Shown here: one piece after another, positions 32,261 to 43,325 of the stretch
How positions within the stretch are numbered: position 1 is the first letter of the stretch
How the letters are laid out: every line of letters begins with the position of its first letter
DNA from: Phytophthora colocasiae
Lineage: Eukaryota; Oomycota; Peronosporomycetes; Peronosporales; Peronosporaceae
Direction: 5' to 3'
NCBI GenBank assembly: GCA_018806915.1
Contig: JAGKQI010000052.1
Span: 310,001-374,000 of the forward strand
DNA length: 64,000 nucleotides
Translations under genes and position numbers: made by a program
The notes under the pieces: generated by a model
What the model saw: only the letters and a program-made list of their open reading frames with translations
Told to the model about the DNA's origin: nothing
Database searches by the model: none

Positions 32261-32375
32261 TGAATCTACACCTTCTCGCTGTGACTGTCTTCGTGGCTCT
32301 AGCTGTTAGTGCGTCTGCACCCGTCGACCACGACAGCCTTTTCCTCAACCTGAGCCTGTTACCGTCTCCGCAAAA
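32261..32375 (+). pseudogene. NLP copy f, N-terminal fragment
   Basis: Signal peptide and first residues of an NLP in plus orientation. About 7 bp are missing after the DHD codons, which shifts the frame. Homology ends about 35 codons in, close to the 3' end of the convergent glutaredoxin gene. The leader ctttcatcgactcgag before the ATG is conserved. Confidence 0.8.
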
Positions 32376-32424
32376 GCTGCCTTGAAGGCATGTCCAGTAG
32401 TGACTCTTTGTGTTATCATCACAG

Positions 32425-32736
32425 TTACAGAGCGCCGATCTCCATCAGCATAGGCTCCAATTTTCCGGCCTTGTGCAGCTTACGCACGTCCGAGCTGCCT
32501 CCGATAGCCGTGCCTCCAAAGAATACGTTGGGTACTGTACTCTGCCCCGTTAGATCCTCCAGTGCATCTTGCTGCTCACTACCGCCTTCAATATCGTCCA
32601 GTTCCACGACGTCGAACTTGGCTCCCAGCCCCGCCAGTAGCGTCTTGGTCCTCGTGCAGAACCCGCAGTAGGTCTTGCTATAGACAACGATGGAAGACGC
32701 TGAGGTCTGCGCTTGGACAGTTTCCTTGGCACTCAT
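32425..32736 (-). CDS. Glutaredoxin, dithiol type
   Basis: A 103-aa glutaredoxin starting MSAKETVQ. The redox site is YCGFC, followed by the TVPN cis-proline segment and the GG that binds glutathione. It reduces protein disulfides and glutathionylated proteins using glutathione. The frame is open upstream to ATG 32898, which would add 54 residues. I prefer 32736 because it matches the usual length, but the longer form could carry an organelle-targeting peptide. A frameshifted copy lies at 15287-15760. Confidence 0.9.
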   Translation of the reverse strand: MSAKETVQAQTSASSIVVYSKTYCGFCTRTKTLLAGLGAKFDVVELDDIEGGSEQQDALEDLTGQSTVPNVFFGGTAIGGSSDVRKLHKAGKLEPMLMEIGAL

Positions 32737-32900
32737 CCTTGTAGTTCCGTTATTATTGTAGCTGATTGATCTTGTTGTCCCTGAGAAGAAATCGATGGTG
32801 AAGTGATACCAAACGGAAACAAAGTGAATGTAGCCATGTCCGACAATTGCATTAGGTCGTTGGAACCGTTTGGGTAGGAGGTTAAACGTTTGAGGCATTA

Positions 32901-34912
32901 GAACTGAAGATCAGATGCGACGTTGTTGCGAGCTGAAGCAATCGAAGAATGCAACTAAATCTTGTCTACATGAATTTTGTACACTGTATAGCCATTTCCC
33001 GAGACTGAAAGCCCTACGGTACACATGTTGCTGCTATATGGTAGACCATTTCCGCTTGCTACATATGGTCCAAGAAGGGGGGGGGGGCAAACATTTGTTT
33101 TCTCGATGAGCGGATAACTATAGCTGACGCTAAAACTACTAATACAAAGCTATTTGAAAACCGGCTTTATCCAAGGAGAAGCGGAGGGAGAGGAATCTTT
33201 CGATGGCAAAGCGCAGAAATGGTTGCAGACGTTGTAGATAAAGTAACCAGTGCTATGCCGAGTTTATATAACTGTCAATGTCGGTGGAACACTGTTTTCT
33301 CACTTCCCCGTGGTTACCGCACACGAGGCAGATAATGGCGAAAGTCATTTCGAAGCGCGTTGGAGTGGAATCTCCTGTTCCCGCCCAACAAGGACTACGA
33401 TTGGAATATTGACGATGAAAGGATTAACCGAGTGCTTGTGCGCTAGGGGTTTGAATCTGAACAATCTTCCCACGACAACAATGGGATAGACGTTGGCAAT
33501 ATCATAGGTCTGCAAGAAAGCTAACTTTTTTACCAACCTGTCAATAATTAACCCTTTCACTACCGGCAGTCTTAGAGATACCCAGCGGTCCTCTAACTCG
33601 ATTACAAGACGCCTCCGATTGGCTCAAAATGGGGCGTTGAGGGTAGGTTCATGAGCTCACTAAGGCTTAGAGGAACTCAGAGGACCTCTAACAGCCCATC
33701 CCATCCATCCCGCTGTGTGATCAGAGGTTCGTAAGTTCAGTTGTACACTCATTTTTCCCTACTTATTGTCAATTTCTGCAGAAGGAATGGAAATCGTCCA
33801 TTTGCTGAACGCAGACGGAGAGGACTGGGCGTTCGAGCCTCTGACACAGAGGAGGAGGAGGAAGGATCAGGCGTCTTGGCCGCAGATGATGAGGGGGGAC
33901 GAAACGAGACACAGACGGCACCACAGCCTTTGCCCACTGGTAATGCATACATCGACGGTATTATGCGCGATAGCGGGCTGCATGTAGTGCGCGAGGGAGA
34001 AGTTAGAGCTGCTTACAAGGAGCGGGGGGAATTGGGTCTCTTTTCTCTCTTCTTCACGCGAGACTTTCGTGACTCGTTGCGGACATGGACAAATCAAATT
34101 CTCAAAGAAAAAGGAAAACCCGAGGCTACAGTGTATGAACTGGACGCTTACATGGGTTTGGAGATTGCAATGAGCTTCAACCCTGTCACAGAAATGAAAG
34201 AGCTCTGGTCCCAAAGGTCTTTATGGGCCAATCTGATTTTGCAGCGACGATGGCTAGAAATCGCTTCGAGACAATCCGAGCTGCCTTTCAAATTCACGCT
34301 CCTGATAGTGTCTCTGCTGAGCGGTGCGATCAAGATCCGCTGTGGCACAGTCGCCGCCTAATGGCCCAGATCCAGAAGAAGTTCGCAGCGATTGCTGTAC
34401 CTGTAGGTGCTATTAGTCTCGATGAGAACACCGTACGCACAAAGGCGCGGTCGTCAGCGAGGACGTACCTACCGTCGAAGCCTGACAAGTATGGGGTGCG
34501 GTTCTACGCGGTGGTGGGCTGGAAGAGCCTGTATGCTTACTCTATTTGGGATAATGGCTCCGGGAATCGGACGAGAGCGACACCTGCAGAGAGGTATGTA
34601 GGCGTATTCCCCGCTCTGCGAACAGCACTTTTTAGGACGTTGGAGCGTTCAGATGTCGCGATCAAACGGAAAGATGCTAGTGCTTTATGGGTTGCTATGA
34701 GTGGCCACCTTACAAAGATCCACGCGGCGCCTAACTGTCACCGCCTTCTTGTGTGTGATAATTTTTACACACGACACAACCTGGCGAAGGCGCTGCTAAC
34801 TTTCACGGATGGGGAAATGCGCATGCTGGGCACTGTACGTATACCGTTGCAAGGAAAGTGGAATGCTATTGGTCTGGATGCAGCTAAAGCGCGTGTAGCT
34901 GCTGCAGAGCGT
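32901..34912 (+). repeat. Tandem 2012-bp duplication, unit 1
   Basis: Runs from the glutaredoxin upstream flank (gaactgaagatc) through the left end of a piggyBac element and into the middle of its transposase gene. It is then followed directly by a second copy of the same sequence at 34913. Differences between units are nearly all single-base changes in homopolymer runs, plus one substitution near 34354/36368. Confidence 0.92.
33552..34912 (+). pseudogene. Truncated piggyBac left end and transposase 5' part
   Basis: Begins after TTAA (33548-33551) with CCCTTTCACTACC and carries the transposase from ATG 33787. It is frameshifted near 33839 (one C fewer) and 34217 (one A fewer) compared with unit 2. 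It is intact through the region where unit 2 is broken. It ends at the duplication junction at 34912, so the catalytic C-terminal part is absent. Confidence 0.85.
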
Positions 34913-36924
34913 GAACTGAAGATCAGATGCGACGTTGTTGCGAGCTGAAGCAATCGAAGAATGCAACTAAATCTTGTCTACATGAATTTTGTACACTGTA
35001 TAGCCATTTCCCGAGACTGAAAGCCCTACGGTACACATGTTGCTGCTATATGGTAGACCATTTCCGCTTGCTACATATGGTCCAAGAAGGGGGGGGGGGC
35101 AAACATTTGTTTTCTCGATGAGCGGATAACTATAGCTGACGCTAAAACTACTAATACAAAGCTATTTGAAAACCGGCTTTATCCAAGGAGAAGCGGAGGG
35201 AGAGGAATCTTTCGATGGCAAAGCGCAGAAATGGTTGCAGACGTTGTAGATAAAGTAACCAGTGCTATGCCGAGTTTATATAACTGTCAATGTCGGTGGA
35301 ACACTGTTTTCTCACTTCCCCGTGGTTACCGCACACGAGGCAGATAATGGCGAAAGTCATTTCGAAGCGCGTTGGAGTGGAATCTCCTGTTCCCGCCCAA
35401 CAAGGACTACGATTGGAATATTGACGATGAAAGGATTAACCGAGTGCTTGTGCGCTAGGGGTTTGAATCTGAACAATCTTCCCACGACAACAATGGGATA
35501 GACGTTGGCAATATCATAGGTCTGCAAGAAAGCTAACTTTTTTACCAACCTGTCAATAATTAACCCTTTCACTACCGGCAGTCTTAGAGATACCCAGCGG
35601 TCCTCTAACTCGATTACAAGACGCCTCCGATTGGCTCAAAATGGGGCGTTGAGGGTAGGTTCATGAGCTCACTAAGGCTTAGAGGAACTCAGAGGACCTC
35701 TAACAGCCCATCCCATCCATCCCGCTGTGTGATCAGAGGTTCGTAAGTTCAGTTGTACACTCATTTTTCCCTACTTATTGTCAATTTCTGCAGAAGGAAT
35801 GGAAATCGTCCATTTGCTGAACGCAGACGGAGAGGACTGGGCGTTCGAGCCCTCTGACACAGAGGAGGAGGAGGAAGGATCAGGCGTCTTGGCCGCAGAT
35901 GATGAGGGGGGACGAAACGAGACACAGACGGCACCACAGCCTTTGCCCACTGGTAATGCATACATCGACGGTATTATGCGCGATAGCGGGCTGCATGTAG
36001 TGCGCGAGGGAGAAGTTAGAGCTGCTTACAAGGAGCGGGGGGAATTGGGTCTCTTTTCTCTCTTCTTCACGCGAGACTTTCGTGACTCGTTGCGGACATG
36101 GACAAATCAAATTCTCAAAGAAAAAGGAAAACCCGAGGCTACAGTGTATGAACTGGACGCTTACATGGGTTTGGAGATTGCAATGAGCTTCAACCCTGTC
36201 ACAGAAATGAAAGAGCTCTGGTCCCAAAAGGTCTTTATGGGCCAATCTGATTTTGCAGCGACGATGGCTAGAAATCGCTTCGAGACAATCCGAGCTGCCT
36301 TTCAAATTCACGCTCCTGATAGTGTCTCTGCTGAGCGGTGCGATCAAGATCCGCTGTGGCACAGTCGCTGCCTAATGGCCCAGATCCAGAAGAAGTTCGC
36401 AGCGATTGCTGTACCTGTAGGTGCTATTAGTCTCGATGAGAACACCGTACGCACAAAGGCGCGGTCGTCAGCGAGGACGTACCTACCGTCGAAGCCTGAC
36501 AAGTATGGGGTGCGGTTCTACGCGGTGGTGGGCTGGAAGAGCCTGTATGCTTACTCTATTTGGGATAATGGCTCCGGGAATCGGACGAGAGCGACACCTG
36601 CAGAGAGGTATGTAGGCGTATTCCCGCTCTGCGAACAGCACTTTTAGGACGTTGGAGCGTTCAGATGTCGCGATCAAACGGAAAGATGCTAGTGCTTTAT
36701 GGGTTGCTATGAGTGGCCACCTTACAAAGATCCACGCGGCGCCTAACTGTCACCGCCTTCTTGTGTGTGATAATTTTTACACACGACACAACCTGGCGAA
36801 GGCGCTGCTAACTTTCACGGATGGGAAATGCGCATGCTGGGCACTGTACGTATACCGTTGCAAGGAAAGTGGAATGCTATTGGTCTGGATGCAGCTAAAG
36901 CGCGTGTAGCTGCTGCAGAGCGTG
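34913..36924 (+). repeat. Tandem duplication, unit 2
   Basis: Second unit, continuous with the rest of the piggyBac element to the right. Homology to unit 1 ends at the gagcgtg at about 36924/34913. Confidence 0.92.
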
Positions 36925-37868
36925 GAAGCTGGGAGCTCATCGCAGCAATAGATGTACCAGTCGGATGGGAGAAACTTCAAGAGAAGCATAACCGCGAGCA
37001 ACAGAAGCTTCCAGCGCACCTGAGGACGTCATACAAGCCGCCGATGTCGTTTGCTGAGAACGCGGGCTACGTCGTCTATCGGGACAAGAACACTGTGGTC
37101 TTCTATACTAATGACCTCGCTGGTACAATGACTGAACCCATGTTGCCGGGCACATCTACGGAAGCCGTCCGACTTTGTCGTAGTCTTGCCCCCCTTCGGC
37201 GCTGGACAGGCGACCAAGTAATGCACCGCAAAACCTTCCAGGCTCCGGCTACAGTTGTAGCATACAACATCTTTATGAATGGTGTGGATAGAGTCGACCA
37301 GTTGAGAAGTACCAACCCGATCCGCCGCAAGGAGAAGCGGCTGTCAATGAGCTTGCTGACATGGGCTCTGGACCTTGCCTTGATCAATGCCTTCGCGCTA
37401 TTCAAAAAGGTGGCTGGATCAGCCGTAGAATGTGTCACTTTGCGCGAATTCAAACAACGTGTTGCTGAAAAACTTACCGCCGTTCAGCGTACTCGGTGGA
37501 AGAAGGAACGCTGCCGTCGTCAACCCCAACCTAACGAGCCGCTTGAAGATTTAGTGGGGGCAGATCCAAGTTTACATGCAATTACACCAAACTCAAAGAA
37601 GCATTCAAGCGGTAAACTGGCTTGTTACCTGTGCACGCTGCGCGGCTTCTCGAAAAAAGCGGTCTATGGCTGCACTGGTTGTCAGCGGGGATTCCACGTA
37701 GCGTGCTTTACCGCCTTCCACTACCGCGACGCCCTCACATCCAACTCACTTGGGGTCCGCTCCGCGTTAGACGCTGTCTGTGCTGAGGCGTCAGGCGATG
37801 GGCTTGTGCACACACGACTAAAGAAAAACAGAACCATCACACATCTTAGTGAGCTAGAGTTACCATAA
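35799..37868 (+). pseudogene. piggyBac transposase with short frameshifted stretch
   Basis: DDE_Tnp_1_7 family. The N-terminal part is acidic (EEEEEGSG). The core has ISLDENTVRTKAR, PDKYGVRFYAVVGWKS and CDNFYTRHNLA, then FMNGVDRVDQLRS and RRKEKRLSMSLLTWALD. A C-terminal Cys-rich zinc module (CYLC ... YGCTGCQRGFHVACF) completes it, as in piggyBac proteins. Between about 36620 and 36832 three single-base deletions in C, T and G runs break the frame and then restore it. Unit 1 of the tandem duplication has the longer runs at these three places. The defect may therefore be a base-call artefact rather than true inactivation. ATG 35799 is the first Met. Confidence 0.85.
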
Positions 37869-38216
37869 CAGTAGCGTAATAAAGATCATTGTGTACCTGA
37901 CAGTGTCGTTGAGATGTCGGATGCCATTCTCCACACAATGTGGCAGGTAAATCAGTGACGGCTTGCTCAAGCGGCCGTTCCTCTTATAGTAGTACAACTG
38001 GGAGAGCGTCGCCTTCACGCGCCGAGCGGTAAGACCCTTGTAGCCGCGGGCTACCATTCGCAGTCTGCTCCCAATGATATCGTTCCTGTATTGCACCCAC
38101 TCGCACGGAGCCTCTCCGCAGTAATTACACGCGATCATCTTGGCCTTGGCTTGAATTTGCAGAGTGACCGTACCGTAACTGGCGTCCAAATTTTGAATTT
38201 GTAACAGACCTGTCAT
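37860..38216 (-). CDS. Accessory small protein inside piggyBac element, convergent
   Basis: This 118-aa frame is entirely inside the transposon and convergent with the transposase gene; the two stop regions overlap by 9 bp. It contains a compact Cys motif CNYCGEAPCEW (C-x2-C-x4-C), followed by a basic stretch (RLRMVARGYKGLTARRVKA) and a C-terminal CVENGIRHLND. It is not a shadow of the transposase, because it lies beyond the transposase stop. I recognise no family. Its position within the TIRs suggests a second element-encoded protein, perhaps a DNA-binding helper, but that is inference. Confidence 0.55.
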   Translation of the reverse strand: MTGLLQIQNLDASYGTVTLQIQAKAKMIACNYCGEAPCEWVQYRNDIIGSRLRMVARGYKGLTARRVKATLSQLYYYKRNGRLSKPSLIYLPHCVENGIRHLNDTVRYTMIFITLLLW

Positions 38217-38305
38217 TGGCGGAATTTTATGTTGCTCGGAAGCCTATTGGTCGAGTTACGGGTACTGAGCGGTCCTCTAAAAAACCTCTGGTAGTAAAAG
38301 GGTTA

Positions 38306-38755
38306 AGTTTCAACTAGTACTGGATTAAGCTTATTCTGGACATTGCAGCTACTTGTATAGCAATGCCCACAGAAGTAATGCATCCACTACAAAGACCGGG
38401 TCATGAGAGTTTTAAACGCCGAGTGACGGGCATTTTCTGGTTGTTAAGTAGAACTAAAGGACTGTAATATACCTCACGTTCAATTCAAAAGGTCATCAGC
38501 AATACAGCACGGTAATCGATGTTATGAATGACGACTACGAACATTGCCTGGGCAGCTACCAACAGTAACTTGCGATGACAATGGGTCGCAATGGGTAAAA
38601 ATCAGGAATGAATCCTTGCTTGATTTCGGAGCTTTTTGAACTCATGAGTTACGCCGAGCTGTCTTGTGTGTAGTGTGTGTTGTCGATGAATAAAATACCA
38701 GTCAGAATAGGCACAAAATGCCTTTCTGCCATTTTCGCTGTCATGTTTCCTAGCC
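38306..38755. other. Intergenic stretch, nothing recognised
   Basis: AT-rich sequence between the piggyBac right end and the 3' end of the secreted-protein gene. No coding signal or repeat was found. Confidence 0.4.
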
Positions 38756-39196
38756 TTACAAAACGGCGCCGAGGGCTACCATCGTTGCCAGGACCGCCAT
38801 CGTCGTCGACAGCGCAACCGTTGTGGCCGCAGACACCGTCGAACCAGCTGCTGACGCGCTCTGCGTCGACTCTGCTGAAGCTTCTGTGTTTGACCCGGAA
38901 CTGGAAATCGAGACTGAAGCGGAAGTGGAGTTACTGGTGACGTCCAGAAGTTCCTGTAACAGCGTCGTGAGCTCCTCCTCGCTCATCTGGCTGGCGCTCG
39001 AGATGTCAAACATGTTAGCAAGCGCTGGGTCGTCCGCTACTGCAGCCTGCACATCTGCCAGAAGCTGCGCGACGGTCTCGCTGCCGCTGCCGCTTGAAGA
39101 AGCGCTGCTATTCGTCGCCATGTCGTATCCAGAGACGAAGGAGGTCGTCAGTACGCACAGCGTCGCCAGGAGCACGCCCAATGTCCGGAGGCTCAT
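38756..39196 (-). CDS. Small secreted Ser/Ala-rich protein, probably GPI-anchored
   Basis: This 146-aa protein starts at ATG 39196 with a signal peptide (LRTLGVLLATLCVLTTSFVS). The mature part is acidic and rich in Ser, Thr, Ala and Gly, with one predicted helix (VAQLLADVQAAVADDPALAN). The last roughly 20 residues are hydrophobic (MAVLATMVALGAVL) after a small-residue stretch, the layout of a GPI-attachment signal. It has no Cys pattern of elicitins and no RXLR motif. A cell-wall or surface protein is likely. The frame extends upstream to 39430 but that part lacks secretory features and is probably 5' UTR. Confidence 0.65.
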   Translation of the reverse strand: MSLRTLGVLLATLCVLTTSFVSGYDMATNSSASSSGSGSETVAQLLADVQAAVADDPALANMFDISSASQMSEEELTTLLQELLDVTSNSTSASVSISSSGSNTEASAESTQSASAAGSTVSAATTVALSTTMAVLATMVALGAVL

Positions 39197-39696
39197 CCTG
39201 CTGTGTGTAAGTGTTCTGTGGATTCCCTCTGTAGCTTCTACCCTGTTCTTAGGGTCTCGATCTGCTTCTCTTTCCGCCTTCCGTCTCCTGTGTGCCTTAG
39301 CGTTCTTTTGCGACTGTCTATCCGAGACGGCGGGTTCAAGCTCATGGCCCGCTCTCTTTCCGGGGCCTGGATTCTCCGAGCCAATGATATCTGCGCAAGC
39401 TGGCACAGTGGGACGGATGGTCAGCTGCAAAAATTATTCGCAGACAGAATTCAAGTAGTGATACAAATATGGCGCTCGCGGGATAGCTTGTAAAATGTAA
39501 TACAATTGAAAAATGTCTTGATTTTACTAAGGTAAAATGATAGTATCGGTGTTTGTACTATTCAAACACACTAATATAGTATATGTAATTTGTAGCAATA
39601 CTTCAATATGTCGCGGTAATTTTTCATCGCCGTGCGACTCGGGCACTCGATTGAGCACGGTGAACAGCTCAGACCTGCAGTGAATGTACAGTCGTT
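39197..39696. other. Intergenic stretch with likely promoter of the secreted gene
   Basis: The first roughly 230 bp are GC-rich and likely 5' UTR/promoter of the minus-strand secreted-protein gene. The rest is AT-rich. Nothing else is recognised. Confidence 0.4.
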
Positions 39697-40143
39697 CTAA
39701 GTATCATCACTGTTAGCTGCGGCTAGTGGTGTCGACCCCATACTCATCCGATGCACTGTGGTGGCCAGTGCATTTTCAGTTGCTTGGCGGCAACAGCTGG
39801 CGTTTATATGAAAGTGCAATGAATGCCGGAAGCGCTTGACGCACCGAGATGAAAGCGCAGCCTTAGCCATACTGGTTGTGTCTTGTACTAACGCACCATA
39901 ATCCATACCATTTTCAGTCAGCGCGTCCTTAAAAGGTTCACCGCGAAGCAGTCCCATGTCTATCCGGCGCCTATCGCTGGCAAAAAACGTAGGAATATTC
40001 ACAGCACTGCAACTCCCACCTTGCCACCGCTCTCCAGGCTGGAGTCCAGCAGATATTATCGTACGATGACAATGACCTTGGTCACCACGTTGGTAATCGT
40101 CCAGGGGCTGCTGCGATTCTGAGACGCGAATGTCGTCCTTCAC
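39697..40143 (-). CDS. Possible small gene or relic, product unknown
   Basis: An open frame of 148 codons with no domain I recognise (DMGLLRGEPFKDALTENGMD in the middle). Codon use is mixed and no homologous copy is seen in the window. It could be transposon debris or chance. Listed because it is the only long frame in this interval. Confidence 0.2.
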   Translation of the reverse strand: MKDDIRVSESQQPLDDYQRGDQGHCHRTIISAGLQPGERWQGGSCSAVNIPTFFASDRRRIDMGLLRGEPFKDALTENGMDYGALVQDTTSMAKAALSSRCVKRFRHSLHFHINASCCRQATENALATTVHRMSMGSTPLAAANSDDT

Positions 40144-40569
40144 GAGCCTTGACTAGATGTATACCACTAACGTGAATGGTAGCGTAAATTGATCACGATC
40201 CTTAGTTTTGGATTGTTGGTGGTGGCGAACGAAGGAGGCTTCAGGTGTTACCGATGTGATTCTCAGTAGTTCATGCAAGTCGTTAACGACTGCGATTCTG
40301 TTGTGGCTAAATGTTTGTGCTGCCTAATGCTCTTGCGAGAGTTTCAACGCAGCTAAACTTACGGTCAACGGTCATCAATTACTCAAGTAGTTTTTAACGA
40401 ACGCTGCGGTTTGAACGGACTAAGATAATCTTTTAGCAAGAGGACTGGAAATGGTCACAGGCTGTCATTTGTAGGCCTGTCGGGCTAGCAAAGTGTCAAG
40501 TCTATTCATGCGAGCTCTATATTTTGCTCGCAATAAGCTAATCTCGAAGTCATTTGCCTCCAGAAATCT
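40144..40569. other. Intergenic stretch, nothing recognised
   Basis: About 0.4 kb of AT-rich sequence with no supported feature. Confidence 0.35.
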
Positions 40570-41121
40570 ATGGACTTGCTGCAGGGCAAAAGTTCAGCTG
40601 TACGCCGCTGGAATGCGTTGAGTACCGGGGCCGTTTTCGACACTCTCTTGATCTCATGCGGGTGCCACGTAACGTTCCCCAAGCTGAAGCAGGCGTCGCT
40701 GGCCACACAAACCCGCTTTGATTGTCAGTCTGCCATGGAGGACAACACTGACGAAGGGCTAAAATTGTCCCGAGCCGTTATTAGGTAGGCGTTTCTACCA
40801 TCTGAACCGGCACAGACCGCATTTGACCTCTTGCTGTCAGCAATAGCTGGCTGCCCCACCGCCAATGAGTCCAGACGTCTTGCAGCATCGCAGCACGTCT
40901 TCGTCCCAACTCTGAAAGGGGTCAGCCAGCTCAGGTATGGCGAGCACTTGTGCCTCGCAACGGCAATGGCGCCGCTGGAAGTTGTCCCTCTGCGGGAATT
41001 GTATGTATATTCCCTCGCTGCTTTACAATTCGCTAGTGTGCACACGTCACATATCCACCCGTTGTGTGGCTCACCCCATTTCACGAAGAGACACAGACAC
41101 CACTTCAAGTCCGAGACATAG
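40570..41121 (+). pseudogene. Possible coding relic with one in-frame stop
   Basis: One frame is open from 40570 to 41121 except for a TAG at 40786-40788. The downstream part (LSAIAGCPTANESRRLAASQ at its start) looks protein-like. A short intron starting at the gtaggc around the stop is an alternative explanation. I do not recognise the product; gene or relic cannot be decided. Confidence 0.25.
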
Positions 41122-41482
41122 TCAAACCAAGTGTAAACCGAAAAGACGGAAAGAGAAAAACGGAAGCAACGAACTAGCGCGCACTCAGTCCCGCTTCAGT
41201 GCGGCATTTGCTATAATAAGCGAAGCCCAGCGCGCACTCGTCCGGCTCCAAAAGGGAAACTTTCCCGACCATCACTCTTGCATTCCGCACTCGTGCGCGC
41301 ACTTTGAAACGACCTCCGCACTCCGCGAGGTGACAGCAAGCAGGAAACGGCCCGGAAACCCCTCGCAGGCTGGCCAACGCGACACGAGGCCTGGGATCTG
41401 GCATTCTACGAATCGAGCGAGAGCTGCGTAGACTTGACCCGACACCCGACTCATTGGGTTGTACCTAACGAACAGAGAAAGA

Positions 41483-43168
41483 ATGGCAGTGACCCCCGTT
41501 ACGATGAAGAAGGAGGACCGACAGGAAGCTACTGGTGGTTCTACTGCTGGTAGTCGGTTGGAAGTACGTTCCTGGGAGAAGCTCCACCCACATGGAGACG
41601 TCTATAGCCCACGCACAGGCCACACCGTCACGAGCAAAGGTACGACGGTCACTGTGTTAATGTACTGCAGTGTATATCGGAAATTTTAACTTGGTTTCTG
41701 TAAAGATGGAAGAGTGTATGTCTTTGGAGGCACCGATCGCAGGCGCCGACAACAGGATCTATACCAATTGGATCTCGAGTCGAGTACATGGTCGCAGGTG
41801 CAGACGCGTGGTTTGTTGCCGCCGAGACGTTCCGGAGCACTGGGCGTTGTCCACGAGAGTGACATGTTTATCTTCGGAGGGTACGACGGGCGCGACGGCA
41901 ACTATTTTAACGACTTGTACTACTTCAACTTCGATGAGCAGCAGTGGAGCCAGATGCCCAGCGTCGTGGAGGATCGACCTGAAGCCCGCACCGACCACAT
42001 TATGGTGCTGCACTCGTCCAGTATTTATATCTTCGGCGGCTACAACGGCTCGAGTCGATTCAACGACCTCTGCGGCTACGACATTTACGCACAGCGCTGG
42101 AGCCGACTGCAGACAACGGGTGCAGTTCCGTCCAGACGGTTTGGTCACAGCGGTGTTGTGCACGCAGACACTAATCGACTGATCGTTTTTGGAGGCTGGG
42201 ACGGACGTGACACGCTCAATGATCTTTATGAGTACAGCTTCGTCACAAACGAGTGGAGGAAGATGGAGACCAGCGGCAACAGTCCGCCGCATAGGTACCG
42301 CCACACAGCCGTGCTTTTCGGGGACAACATGTTCGTCTTTGGCGGAGTGGACAAGACCCACAGCCGTTTTAATGACCTTCAACGTCTCGACTTGGTCACT
42401 AACACGTGGAGCGAGGTATGCACGACTGGTAGCATCCCTAGTAGCCGGACTTTTCATCGAGCGGTAGTGGTGGACAACAAGATGTATCTACTGGGGGGAT
42501 ACGACGGAACCGACAGACTACAAGATCTCTACTCGATCGATATCGGAGCTCTTACCCCTCCGTCACTTCTTGACATTTGTGCGGACTACGTGCGGACAAA
42601 CTTAGACACAATGCTCGAGACAACTACCTTCAAAGGTGTTCCACAGGATATTATCGATCACGTAGTTTTCAAGCGTGACCTGGAGGGACGACTTCGAGGG
42701 AAGTGCAAGCTTTGCCGACCAGGCAGATGCTGCGTTTACCGAATGCAGAAAATTGAAGCTAGCCCCCAGGATCCGACACGAGCAAATGTCTTTGGCTGTG
42801 TTTGCGGGCACTCCACATTCCATCACGAGGTTGTCGAGGAATCAAGTAAGTTGATTGCGGGTTTTGTGGACGTGCTGCAAAGATAACAACTCACTGACGT
42901 CTGTCGTGTTTCCTTTCACAGAACTCTATGGAAAGAAGGCAATTGGATCGACATCAACAAAAGGTGAGTTTGATTCCTATGAGAAGCATTTTTGCAATTC
43001 AACGTTGACGTGCTATGCTTGCTTGTAGTTCTGATGCTCTGTGGGTCCATTTACAAGCGTCTATTCGACTCGACATCTTCAACGTCGTCTACGGCATCGA
43101 TTCTTTCATCACCGCGCAGTCGATACTCAGATGACGGCACAAACAACGAGAAAGAATGCGTAGCATAG
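41483..43168 (+). CDS. Kelch-repeat protein with C-terminal Cys/His-rich module
   Basis: Four exons fit in phase: 41483-41639, 41706-42845, 42922-42963 and 43029-43168, giving 492 aa with GT-AG introns of 65-76 bp. Six Kelch blades are visible, with diagnostic repeats such as YVFGGTD, FIFGGYDGRDG, YIFGGYNG, IVFGGWDGRD, FVFGGVD and YLLGGYDGTD, each followed by a W spaced as in beta-propellers. The C-terminal part has CKLCRPGRCCVYR and CVCGHSTFHHE, a possible zinc-binding site, and ends in a Ser-rich tail. Such propellers act as protein-interaction scaffolds; the partner is unknown. It is convergent with the TFIIH gene, 157 bp apart. Confidence 0.88.
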
Positions 43169-43325
43169 ACAGCAAGACGGCAAAAGCTAGCTCACCGTGC
43201 GCGCCGGGACGCATGGAAGGCTCGCTTAACTTTATCGCGCTCTGGAGTCGCTAACTATTATTCAAGAGCTGCATTAGTAAGCTACTTCGTTATGCTCACT
43301 TCCTTTCTTACGCAGGTACACAGTA

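Larger units (their letters stand above)
35564..38301 (+). mobile_element. piggyBac-type DNA transposon with TTAA target sites
   Basis: This 2738-bp element is flanked on both sides by TTAA (35560-35563 and 38302-38305), the defining target of piggyBac. Terminal inverted repeats are CCCTTTCACTACC at the left and CCCTTTTACTACC at the right, and an internal gcggtcctctaa motif sits near both ends. It carries a DDE transposase on the plus strand and a small convergent gene on the minus strand. Confidence 0.95.

Noticed and set aside
33250..33489. 79-codon frame present in both tandem units
   Set aside because: Duplicated only because the whole segment is; no conserved domain, and it lies in flanking DNA outside the piggyBac TIR.
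38823..39458. 211-codon plus-strand frame
   Set aside because: Antisense of the Ser-rich secreted gene; the minus strand has the signal peptide and hydrophobic C-terminal tail.
41759..42457. 232-codon minus-strand frame
   Set aside because: Antisense of the Kelch repeats, whose six propeller motifs are on the plus strand.
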